Shown here piece by piece: positions 21,932 through 33,900 of a DNA stretch of 64,000 nucleotides; position 1 is the stretch's first letter; the number at the start of each line of letters is the position of its first letter. This DNA comes from Megalobrama amblycephala (taxonomy: Eukaryota > Chordata > Actinopteri > Cypriniformes > Xenocyprididae). The DNA lies in contig NC_063054.1 in the NCBI RefSeq assembly GCF_018812025.1, positions 3,825,433-3,889,432 on the forward strand. Direction: 5' to 3'. The notes beneath the pieces are model-generated. The model worked only from the letters and a program-made list of their open reading frames with translations. It did no database searches and had not been told where the DNA came from. A program made the translations under genes and the position numbers.

Positions 21932-24900
21932 CTGTGGAAATAAATAAATAAATAAAGGGAACAGGAGATAAGTGTAAAACTCATGTTTTTGTCAACTAAA
22001 ACTACACTCTCAGAGATAGCTAGAGGTTGAGCAACAGTGGATCGAACTTGTTGGTCCAGCACATCCCACATGCTCAATTGGATTGAGATCTGGGGAACTT
22101 GGAGGCCAATTATGTGTTAAATGAAGTGTTAAATGACCAGATATTTCAGTTATAAATAAAACAAATTAATGATGTTCAATTATTCACTTAATAGGCTTTT
22201 ATAGTTATTAATTAACAGTTAATCAAGTGTAATAAATTACGTTCAATTGGTTTTATTATGCACTAATTTGTTTTCTTACGCATTATATAGTAAGCTATAT
22301 ACGTATTTTAAATTAATATCATTTATATGTATTTAGGATAATCATTAACTGACAGTTTGTGGAGACCCGATTTCATCGGAGGATCCGATTTGTCATGACA
22401 CTGGAAGCGTCTCACATGCAGTCGTGTCCGTACAGCTTTCAAAGTATACTCAACCACAGATGAGTTATTTTGGAAGCTTGTTTCCACCATGAAATAAAAA
22501 AAATAAAAAAGGTAATTGCAACTTCTTATCTCACAATTCTGACTTTTTTCTCAGAATTGCAAGATATAAAGTCAGAATTGCGAGATATAAAGTCAGAATT
22601 GAGTTAGAAAGTCAGAATTGCGTGATATAAAGTCAGAATTGAGTTATAAAGTCAGAATTGCGAGATATAAAGTCAGAATTGAGTTATAAAGTCAGAATTG
22701 CGAGATATAAAGTCAGAATTGTGAGTTATAAAGTCAGAATTGCGAGATATAAAGTCAGAATTGCGAGATATAAAGTCAGAATTGCGAGATATAAAGTCAG
22801 AATTGAGTTATAAAGTCAGAATTGCGAGATATAAAGTCAGAATTGAGTTATAAAGTCAGAATTGCGAGATGTAAAGTCAGAATTGCGAGATATAAAGTCA
22901 GAATTGCGAGATATAAAGTCAGAATTGAGTTAGAAAGTCAGAATTGCGTGATATAAAGTCAGAATTGCGAGATATAAAGTCAGAATTGCGAGATATAAAG
23001 TCAGAATTGAGTTATAAAGTCAGAATTGCGAGATATAAAGTCAGAATTGAGTTATAAAGTCAGAATTGCGAGATGTTAAGTCAGAATTGCGAGATATAAA
23101 GTCAAAATTGAGTTATAAAGTCAGAATTGAGTTATAAAGTCAGAATTGCGAGTTATAAAGTCAGAATTGGGAGATATAAAGTCAAAATTGAGTTATAAAG
23201 TCAGAATTGAGTTAAAAAGTCAGAATTGCGAGATATAAAGTCAGAATTGGGAGATATAAAGTCAAAATTGAGTTATAAAGTCAGAATTGAGTTATAAAGT
23301 CAGAATTGCGAGATATAAAGTCAGAATTGAGTTAGAAAGTCAGAATTGCGAGTTAGAAAGTCAGAATTGCGAGTTAGAAAGTCAGAATTGAGTGATAAAG
23401 TCAGAATTGCGAGATATAAAGTCAGAATTGAGTTATAAAGTCAGAATTGCGAGATATAAAGTCAGAATTGAGTTATAAAGTCAGAATTGAATTATAAAGT
23501 CAGAATTGCGTGATATAAAGTCAGAATTGAGTTATAAAGTCAGAATTGCGTGATATAAATTCAGAATTGAGTTATAAAGTCAGAATTGTGAGATATAAAG
23601 TCAGAATTGAGTTATAAAGTCAGAATTGAGTTATAAAGTCAGAATTGCGTGATATAAAGTCAGAATTGAGTTATAAAGTCAGAATTGAATTATAAAGTCA
23701 GAATTGCGTGATATAAAGTCAGAATTGAGTTATAAAGTCAGAATTGAATTATAAAGTCAGAATTGCGTGATATAAAGTCAGAATTGAGTTATAAAGTCAG
23801 AATTGAGATTATAAAGTCAGAATTGAGTTATAAAGTCAGAATTGCGTGATATAAAGTCAGAATTGAGTTATAAAGTCAGAATTGAATTATAAAGTCAGAA
23901 TTGCGTGATATAAATTCAGAATTGAGTTATAAAGTCAGAATTGCGTGATATAAATTCAGAATTGAGTTATAAAGTCAGAATTGTGAGATATAAAGTCAGA
24001 ATTGAGTTATAAAGTCAGAATTGAGTTATAAAGTCAGAATTGCGTGATATAAAGTCAGAATTGAGTTATAAAGTCAGAATTGAATTATAAAGTCAGAATT
24101 GCGTGATATAAAGTCAGAATTGAGTTATAAAGTCAGAATTGAATTATAAAGTCAGAATTGCGTGATATAAAGTCAGAATTGAGTTATAAAGTCAGAATTG
24201 AATTATAAAGTCAGAATTGAGTTATAAAGTCAGAATTGCGTGATATAAAGTCAGAATTGAGTTATAAAGTCAGAATTGAATTATAAAGTCAGAATTGCGT
24301 GATATAAATTCAGAATTGAGTTATAAAGTCAGAATTGCGTGATATAAAGTCAGAATTGAATTATAAAGTCAGAATTGAATTATAAAGTCAGAATTGCGTG
24401 ATATAAAGTCAGAATTGAGTTATAAAGTCAGAATTGAATTATAAAGTCAGAATTGCGTGATATAAAGTCAGAATTGAGTTATAAAGTCAGAATTGAATTA
24501 TAAAGTCAGAATTGAGTTATAAAGTCAGAATTGCGTGATATAAAGTCAGAATTGAGTTATAAAGTCAGAATTGAATTATAAAGTCAGAATTGCGTGATAT
24601 AAATTCAGAATTGAGTTATAAAGTCAGAATTGCGTGATATAAATTCAGAATTGAGTTATAAGTCAGAATTGTGAGATATAAAGTCAGAATTGAGTTATAA
24701 AGTCAGAATTGAGTTATAAAGTCAGAATTGCGTGATATAAAGTCAGAATTGAGTTATAAAGTCAGAATTGAATTATAAAGTCAGAATTGCGTGATATAAA
24801 GTCAGAATTGAGTTATAAAGTCAGAATTGAATTATAAAGTCAGAATTGCGTGATATAAAGTCAGAATTGAGTTATAAAGTCAGAATTGAATTATAAAGTC

Positions 24901-27900
24901 AGAATTGAGTTATAAAGTCAGAATTGCGTGATATAAAGTCAGAATTGAGTTATAAAGTCAGAATTGAATTATAAAGTCAGAATTGCGTGATATAAATTCA
25001 GAATTGAGTTATAAAGTCAGAATTGCGTGATATAAAGTCAGAATTGAATTATAAAGTCAGAATTGAATTATAAAGTCAGAATTGCGTGATATAAAGTCAG
25101 AATTGAGTTATAAAGTCAGAATTGAATTATAAAGTCAGAATTGAGTTATAAAGTCAGAATTGTGAGATATAAAGTCAGAATTGTGTGATATAATGTGCAA
25201 TTGTGAGGGAAAAAAGACTGACTTTTTCTCAGAATTGCAAGTTTATATCTCACAATTCTGAGAAATAAAGTCAGACCTGTGAGACACAAACTCGCAATTT
25301 CAAGAACAAAAGTCCAAATTTTGAGACAAAAAGTCGCAATTACCTTTTTATTTTTTTTTATTTAGTGGCGGAAACAAGCTTCCATAACATTTTGTGTGAC
25401 TTGTGCCGCAGTAGATCTTCTGTCGGCTCGGATCAGACGGGACAGCCTTCAGTGCCCTCGTGCGTCAGTGAGTCTTGGGCTCCCAACACCGTGTCACCAG
25501 TCTGTGTTTGTCCCTCCTCGGACTACTGTTGGTAAATTCTCACCACTGCTGACCGCGAGCGACACACAAGCCTTGCCGTTTCAGAGATACTCTGACCCAG
25601 TCGCACTTGTCAAAGTCGCTCAGATCTTTATTCCTGCCCATTTCTCCTGCATCCAACATGTTGATTGCGATTGTTTGCTTACCATCTAATATGTGGCTTC
25701 TTATTAATTAATACTATAATAATCTATAAATAATACTAAAAGGTACAGGTACAAAACAGTACAGACAATATTTGCACTGCAAGTTGATTATAAGGAAATG
25801 AAAAACAACTCACAGAGAGTTTGACTACTTGTTCACGGCTGGGATCAGGGGAATCCTGAAAAACATTCATGCAAATGGCAAGTTAACAATGCTTCATCTT
25901 CCATATCAAAAGTAGAGTTTCCATTAGCAAAAACCTCCATGCCCACCAGTAATGGAGGAGACTTCACAGCTTGCTGACTGTCAGATCGCTGGAACGAGCC
26001 GTTCAGTCGCTTCTTCTGCATCTGCTGGAAACACATCAAAATCACAAACTTAGAGAAAAAGAGAGAGAATGCTCCTCAAATAAACATGACCACGTTTATT
26101 CTCATAAACACATTCCTGGTCTTATTTTGCAGGATTCATCGATGCATATTATTACAGCAAAAAAAGAAGTTTCATAGTCTTTCATTAAAGTGCAGTAACT
26201 TGAAAACAATAGTTGTTTTTGCACTGAAACAACTTTCAAGGCCTTTTTTTTGCAGCGCTCACTTCTGACAGTCTGAAGAAATCCCAGTTTCACATATGCC
26301 ACACTATGACACATTAAGCCTATTATCCTGAAAGAGTTTTATCATGCCAGTCCCATATAACAAAAACATGCTCACTGTGACTCAAACTCTTCAACGCACA
26401 TCAACCAACTGAAAGATATTCCCAGATATTTGACACGTCTTTACAAGGCGGCAAACATAGACCTACTGACCTTTTTAATGCTTCCGCCAGATTTCTTCAC
26501 CATCAGCTCATCCACCATAGACTGCAGACAGATACTCATCATGATGGCCTGGGGAAAAACAAATTTTATTTTTAGCATTTTATTTTTCATTTATTTAGAC
26601 ATAACAGTATTGAATTCCAACACGTTCTGCGATGGATTCGGCTCTGACCTGTGGACTGGTGATGGTGACCCACTGCAGACGGTCTTTGCTCATCAAATAC
26701 TCGAAGGCCAGCTCTAGTTTCACGTCACATTTACTGGAGCTGCTTGGGTTCGCAGTACCGTTCGCCACTGGCACCTGCTGTAGAGTCAAGCCGGGTCATC
26801 ACAAATACGATCATCATAATCATTGTTATTTGTGCCGAGGCAATTACAGCAGCCATTTCTAAACTCCTCTACATGGCAATTACCTTCAAAGCTCAATTAG
26901 TCATCATTAGCTCTGCTCTAAATGTCATCGTCCTCATAATTACATTGCATCACGACCACAAATCACAAAAGTGTCTCTTTAGAATTGCCTCAGATGACAC
27001 AAAACAGTCAACTTCTTTACACAGACACAGAAAACTCCCATTATAAAGATGTGGCTGTGCAGTCCCAGCATCCTCAGCGTCCGGCCATTCTGAGCTCATT
27101 AGTAACACAACTCTGCTATTCTAGGGCAAAGACCAAGCCAAGACCACTGCAGAGTGCAGCAGCTTCCACTCGCTAATGAAACGCCAGAATCTGCATTCAG
27201 AATTTTGATAATCTTTCCTTTGTTTCCCAATTCTAGTACAGTAATATGGCTGCAGAAAACCATGAAGGCATACATTTTGTGGGAGTCCCATGAGATAAAT
27301 AGGAATGTATAGATAGACGAGTGTCTGGTAGCTGACTGTTATACAGCAAGTGAGCAAATAGCACAGTCCTTTTCCTGCTGTAAGTGCTTTTTGGTCGTCC
27401 TCGTTGCAACTTCCCATTTTCAGAAATAGACCGACCAGACATGCCTGAAGGGACAGTCATAGAAAGAATTTGGAGAAGAGTCTGGAGATGTAAAAGGAAG
27501 TTTTCCTACATCCGTACTGTGAAAAGCAGTACAGATAATTTGGAAAAATAAGGGGGTTTCAGGTTAAATTTGAGCATTTTGAACAATATAAAAAGTAGTT
27601 TTATAAAGATTTCAATGAACCAGGCTAAAATAAAATTAACTATTGCTTGCCTGTTTAATTTAAAGCAAACAAACAAACTAATTATGTCTAAAAAAAAAAA
27701 AATTTGTTCAAAAACATGACCTTATTTGACTTCACAGGGTCAAGAACCTCTCTTAACTCTCCACATACTTTAGGAATGGACTCTGGAACTGTGGAACTCC
27801 TAAATGACAAGCTTTTGTGCAAATTCAGCCAACCAGACTCTGCAAGACACTTGAAATGTCTAGTGTTGACAACAGCATACTAAACAGTGCCAGTTGTTTT

Positions 27901-30900
27901 TAAACTTAAGCTTGTATGATTTTGCTGTCTTCTGCTGGGTTCAGTCTGTTACGATAGTCACTGTGTCAGATTATGCGATTTTGACTTTTAAAGGATTAGT
28001 CCACTTTTAAATAAACTTTTCCTGATAATTTACTCACCCCCATGTCATCCAAGATGTCCATGTCTTTCTTTCTTCAGTCGAAAAGAAATGAAGGTTTTTG
28101 ATGAAAACATTCCAGGATTTTTCTCCTTATAGTAGACTTTAATGGGCACCAAATGGTTGAAGGTCAAAATTATTTTCACTGCAGCTTCAAATTGTTCTAC
28201 ATGATCCCAGATGAGAAATAAGGATCTAGTGAAACCATCGCTCATTTTCTGAATTTTTTTTTTTTTTTTTTTTAATTAGATAAGTTTTAACCAGAAATGC
28301 TCATCTTGAACTAGCTCTCTTCTTCTTCTTCTCTATTAGAATTCCAGCAGTGTAGACGCTGCTAAGTGTATTACTGCCCTCCACAGGTCAAAGTTTTGAA
28401 CTAATTTTTATATGCAATATGCTAGTTCAATAGTATATAACAATTAGTTCAAATTTTGACCTGTGGAGGGCAGTAATACACTTAGCGGTGTCTACACTGC
28501 TGGAATTCTAATAGAGAAGAAGAAGAGAGCTAGTTCAAGATGAGCATTTATGTTTAAAACGTATATAATTTTAATTTTTTTTTTTTTTTCAGAAAATGAG
28601 CGATGGTTTCACTAGATAAGACCCTTATTTCTCATCTGGGATCATGTAGAACAATTTGAAGCTGCAGTGAAACTAATTTTGACCTTTGCCCATTGAAGTC
28701 TACTATAAGGAGAAAAATCCTGGAATGTTTTCATCAAAAACTTTAATTTCTTTTCGACTGAAGAAAGAAAGACATGAACATCTTGGATGACATGGGGGTG
28801 AGTAAATTATCAGGAAAAGTTTATTTAAAAGTGGACTAATCCTTTAAATTCTTGTCATGTCATGGACAAGAAACATATCAACTTACACATTGGTTTTACC
28901 TACACTGAAGAGTTAAAATTAATGAGATAATTAAACAATTAATTAAGTGATGATTGTGCATTAGTGATGAACACCTGCTGTTAACAAGCAGAATCATTGA
29001 AGAAAGGAGAAACACAAGAACTACAACTGACTTCAGTCACAGCCTTATTAATTGCTTAATTATCTCATTAACTTTGAGATAAACAGTGATAAATAGTGTT
29101 ACTTTAACACTATTTAGAGAGGAACCATATGTACTCTGAGCAGAGATGATTTAACTCTGGAGATTTTACTGTGTGTGTGGATGCATTTACCATTGCTTTG
29201 CAAAATCCAATCACTTGAATTAGAATCTGCATGATCAGGAGTTTTGCTATTACTATTATTATTATTATTTCATATTTAGACATTATAAAATCACTATTAT
29301 AACACTTAAAATCTCTTTTTTTGTCAGTTTATGGGAATACACAACAAAGGGGTTGAGGCCATGTTGGGCTGCTTTAGAGAAGAGGAAGAGTTGTTGTAGT
29401 AGAGTGTTGTTGTCATACCGTCATTTTACGCCGGACTGCTTCACAAACGAGGGTCAATTCAACACAAAAGATTAACATGACGGCACATGCTAGTGGATGA
29501 GTTGAATCAACTCCACAGCAACTGCATAAATGTATCCACTAACCATTCAGAAACGTCTAAAAGTTGTAACTTCTTTCCTGAGTCTCTCCATCAGTGTCGA
29601 CTCCGGTTTGAACAATGTAAGGCTGAACACCGTTACTGACAATCCTCATTTTGGCTGCGTGAGATTCTCCAGCTTTGTTGTTGTTGAGCTGTTAAAGCTC
29701 CACCCTCTTCTGGAAAGGGGGCGGGAGCAGCAGCTCATTTGCATTTAAAGGGACACACACAAAAACGGCGTGTTTTTGCTCACACCCAAATAGGGGCAAA
29801 TTTGACAAGCTATAATAAATGATCTGTGGGGGATTTTGAGCCGAAACTTCACAGACACATTCTGGAGACACCAGAGACTTAATACATCACTACACAATCG
29901 ACAATGGAACATTTTGCTAATGCAACCACGCCTTTAGACTTTGTATTGTTAAATACTTCTTTTATCAAACTTACAGATGAAGTGACCCGCCAGCATCTCA
30001 TGCGCGTGACTTTGAAGCTGCCCTCTTTCATCTGTTCGCTGGGCAGTTTGACATGAAAGTTGAGTTCATTGTTGCCGGCACCGACTATAACATGACAGCC
30101 CTTCTCTGGAAAATCTGTGATGCAGGGATCAAACTTGATGTAGCCGTAGTACTTGAGTGTCTGAGCCAATCTGATGAACTGTGGGAGAAAACATAGACAC
30201 AGAGATGGTAATCTAACACACAAATGACGAGATTAACGAAGCTTCAACATTACACATTCAGGTCTGAGAATGGACTTCAGCTTTTATAGAAGCAGTCAAC
30301 TTCTTTCCAGCTCATAGACACTAGGGAGATCAAATAACGTGTGGTGGAGCTCAGCCGTACCTCCTTCTTTGAGCCCTTTTCCTGCAGGGATTTCAGCTGT
30401 CTGTGCTGCTCTTTGTTCACAAGGATCCATCCTCGCTCTATGTCAGACACCGTCTGGGTGGAAAAAGAGGGGAAAAATTGCTGTTTTCACTCTGAACTTG
30501 ACTTTTGAATAAATTATGTGTTTAAAGGAGATTTGTGTAGTTTTCGATGATAAAATAATCTTCAATCCCAACTCAATATGCAGTCAGTTTAGTTATTATT
30601 TCTAGTTTAAGTTTAGTTTTCATGCAATCATTTTTAATTTTCTAGTCTCAGTATTTAGTTTTAGTGATAGCACTTTACAATAGTATTCAATAGTTAATGC
30701 ATTTGGTATCATGAACTAACAATGAACTAACATCTTAGTTTGTTACTTAACCTTACGTGTTACTTAAACTTACTGTTGTTCATTGTTAATTTTAATACAG
30801 TAATTTTATTGCTAACACATTACAATAATGTTCCTTTAGTTAAGATTAGTTAAAGCATTGACTAATATTAACTAACAATGAGCAATACATTTGTTACAGT

Positions 30901-33900
30901 ACTTAATCTTTGTTAATATTAATAAAAATACAACTGTTCATTGTTAGTTCATGATCATATTGATACAACTTGATTTTAATCATACTTAAGTAAATGTTGA
31001 GATTAACATTACCAGATTAATAAATGCTTTAGAAATATTTTTCATTGTTAGTTCATGTTAACTAATGTAGTTAACTAATGCTACTTAATGAAACCTTATT
31101 GTAAGGTGTTACTTTTTTATTTTATAACTTAAAATGTATATATAAAATGACCATTATCAATTATTATTTAATGTATCAGGGATCATAAACTTACATTATA
31201 GATTAATAAATGTTAGTTCATGATACCTGCGAATTGAGTACTATTGTAAATTTGTACCGTTTCAGTATTTTATGGCATTGTAAGTTAAAAAACAACTGGT
31301 ATTATTTTAAAGTGTTTAATTGTTTAATTTCTCAACAGTCTAGTGTTACTTTTCAGCAAAATGCCTAAATGCAGATGGGTTGTCTGTTTTATAATATAAC
31401 ATTTATTTTTGGCCATTTTTATTTTATTTTAGTGTTATAGGTATGATAATGTATTTTAGTTTAGTTCCAGTTTTTCTCAGGTTATTATGTCTTTTTGTTC
31501 CAGTTAATTCAAATGATTAACTTACTTTCAATAAAAACAACAACACTGGCAGAGACAACTATAATTAAGCCATTTTTGGATGATTCCCACAAAGTGAAAA
31601 CAAATGACCAATCAGAACACAAGCCACATTATTTGCCAGAACCATTATGCACATTTTTGTGCGATGGACCACACACAGAGTGAGATTGTTACCTGAGCAT
31701 ATAACAAGTTGAGTCCCACGCGGTCGTCCATGACATCACTGTCGTACGCGGTGTCCCAGTAGCTGAGAACAGGACGGGAGACAATGATGATTTGAAAGTT
31801 ATTTCAGGGACATTCTATAATTTACCTTCGTGCTCTTTGATCACAACTGTTGTCTGATGTATCATCTAAAACCATTAAGCAATTCAGTGACTTTAAATCA
31901 TTGAGTTTTACTGCATAATCACAGCCTTATGCACTCATGCCTGAGGATCTGACCCAATTGTCTAGAAAACCTTCAATTAAATCCTCCATCAAGTTAAACA
32001 CAGAGTTCTGTCCTGTTATAAAACATCTGCCTATATCTATATGGAAATACTGTCTTAACAAATGCTGCTGCGGTGCATTTCTCCATTCGCCTAGAAGCAA
32101 ATGACAATCTGGCAAAACAAGCAATCTTCAGTATGTCAAAAACGATTCACATCACGCTGTGGGTAGAAATGGTAAATACGTTTGAGCAGAGTTTGTAAGA
32201 GCACAAAGATACAATTCTGCATAACAATAGATATTGTCCACATATCAGCCAAGACTGGATACCGTTAAACCTCATTTGACAGCTTTTAGTGGTTGATGCT
32301 TGAACATTTTTAACCCTAGAATGCATAAAGAGGGTCAACTTGACCAATGCATGCTGTGATTTTTGAAATATTTTATTAATGAAAACATTTATTTATTTGA
32401 TATTCTAGGTATTCTTAAAAAAAACCCTCTTCAATGTCATTTTTACGGAAGAGGATTAGGGCCAAGCAATAATAAAAAAAATAAAACCATCTCGAGATTA
32501 AAGTTGTTAAATTTCGAGAAAAAAGTCGAGATAAAATGTTGAGAATAAACTCATTAAATTACGAGAAAAAACTCGTTAAATTTCGAGAAAAAAGTCGAGA
32601 TAAAATGTTGAGAATAAACTCATTAAATTACGAGAAAAAAAACTCGTTAAATTACGAGAAAAAAAACTCGTTAAATTTCGAGAAAAAAGTCGAGATAAAA
32701 TGTTGAGAATAAACTCATTAAATTACGAGAAAAAAAACTCGTTAAATTTCGAGAAAAAAGTCGAGATAAAATGTTGAGAATAAACTCATTAAATTACGAG
32801 AAAAAAAAACTCGTTAAATTTCGAGAAAAAAGTCGAGATAAAATGTTGAGAATAAACATTAAATTATGAGAAAAAACTCGTTAAATTTCAAGAAAAAAGT
32901 CGAGATAAAATGTTGAGAATAAACTCATTAAATTACGAGAAAAAACTCGTTAAATTTCGAGAAAAAAGTTGAGATAAAATGTTGAGAATAAACTCATTAA
33001 ATTACGAGAAAAAACTCGTTAAATTTCGAGAAAAAAGTTGAGATAAAATGTTGAGAATAAACTCATTAAATTACGAGAAAAAAAATCGTTAAATTTCAAG
33101 AAAAAAGTTGAGATAAAATGTTGAGAATAAACTCATTAAATTACGAGAAAAAAAACTTGTTAAATTTCAAGAAAAAAGTTGAGATAAAATGTTGAGAATA
33201 AAGTCGTTCAATTACGAGAAAAAACTCGTTAAATTTTGAGAAAAAAGTCTAAATAAAATGTTGAGAATAAAGTCATTAAATTACGAGAAAAAACACGTTA
33301 AATTTCGAGAAAAAACACGTTAAATTTCGAGAAAAAAGTCGAGATAAAATGTTGAGAATAAACATTAAATTACGAGAAAAAACTCGTTAAATTTTGAGAA
33401 AAAAGTCGAGATAAAATGTTGAGAATAAACTCATTAAATTACGAGAAAAAACTCGTTAAATTACGAGAACAAATTCGTTAAATTACGAATTTGTTCTCAT
33501 AATTTAACGAGTTTTTTCTCGAAATTTAACAACTTTAATCTCGAGATGGTTTTATTTTTTTACTATTGCTTGGCCCTAATCCTCTTCCGTACATTTTCAT
33601 ATTTCTTAGTCATTTCTTAGATTTGATTTGTTTTTTGTTTTGTTGTATAACTACCCCAAGAATACATAAAGGGGGTCAAATTGAACTGTATTCATTTCCT
33701 ACTGAATGTATTTTCAGACCGCATTCATACTACACACATTCATGCTTGATAATACTTTATTTACACTATACACATGCATACTTTAGATGCAGTAGAGAAA
33801 GGCTAAAGGAAACAAAGGAAAGGTGCAAACTCTGCACAAAAGTAATGCCTAGAAAGGTGTAAATCTTATGTGAAAGGTTCTGTCTCTCTCTGAAAAGATC

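Larger units (their letters stand above)
21932..25813 (-). other. snx17: snx17 intron 14
   Basis: It contains the TIR-bounded minisatellite (22471-25384). The remainder, 21932-22470 and 25385-25813, shows no gene or clear repeat. Confidence 0.9.
26775..29974 (-). other. snx17: snx17 intron 10
   Basis: It holds the 860-base palindrome at 27990-28846 and a truncated repeat at 29340-29885. The stretch 26780-27980 is non-repetitive with no coding evidence. Confidence 0.9.

Noticed and set aside
22551..25195. CRISPR-like regular repeat array
   Set aside because: There are no unique spacers; the variable parts are a handful of 6-8 base variants, and the setting is a vertebrate intron. It is a minisatellite.
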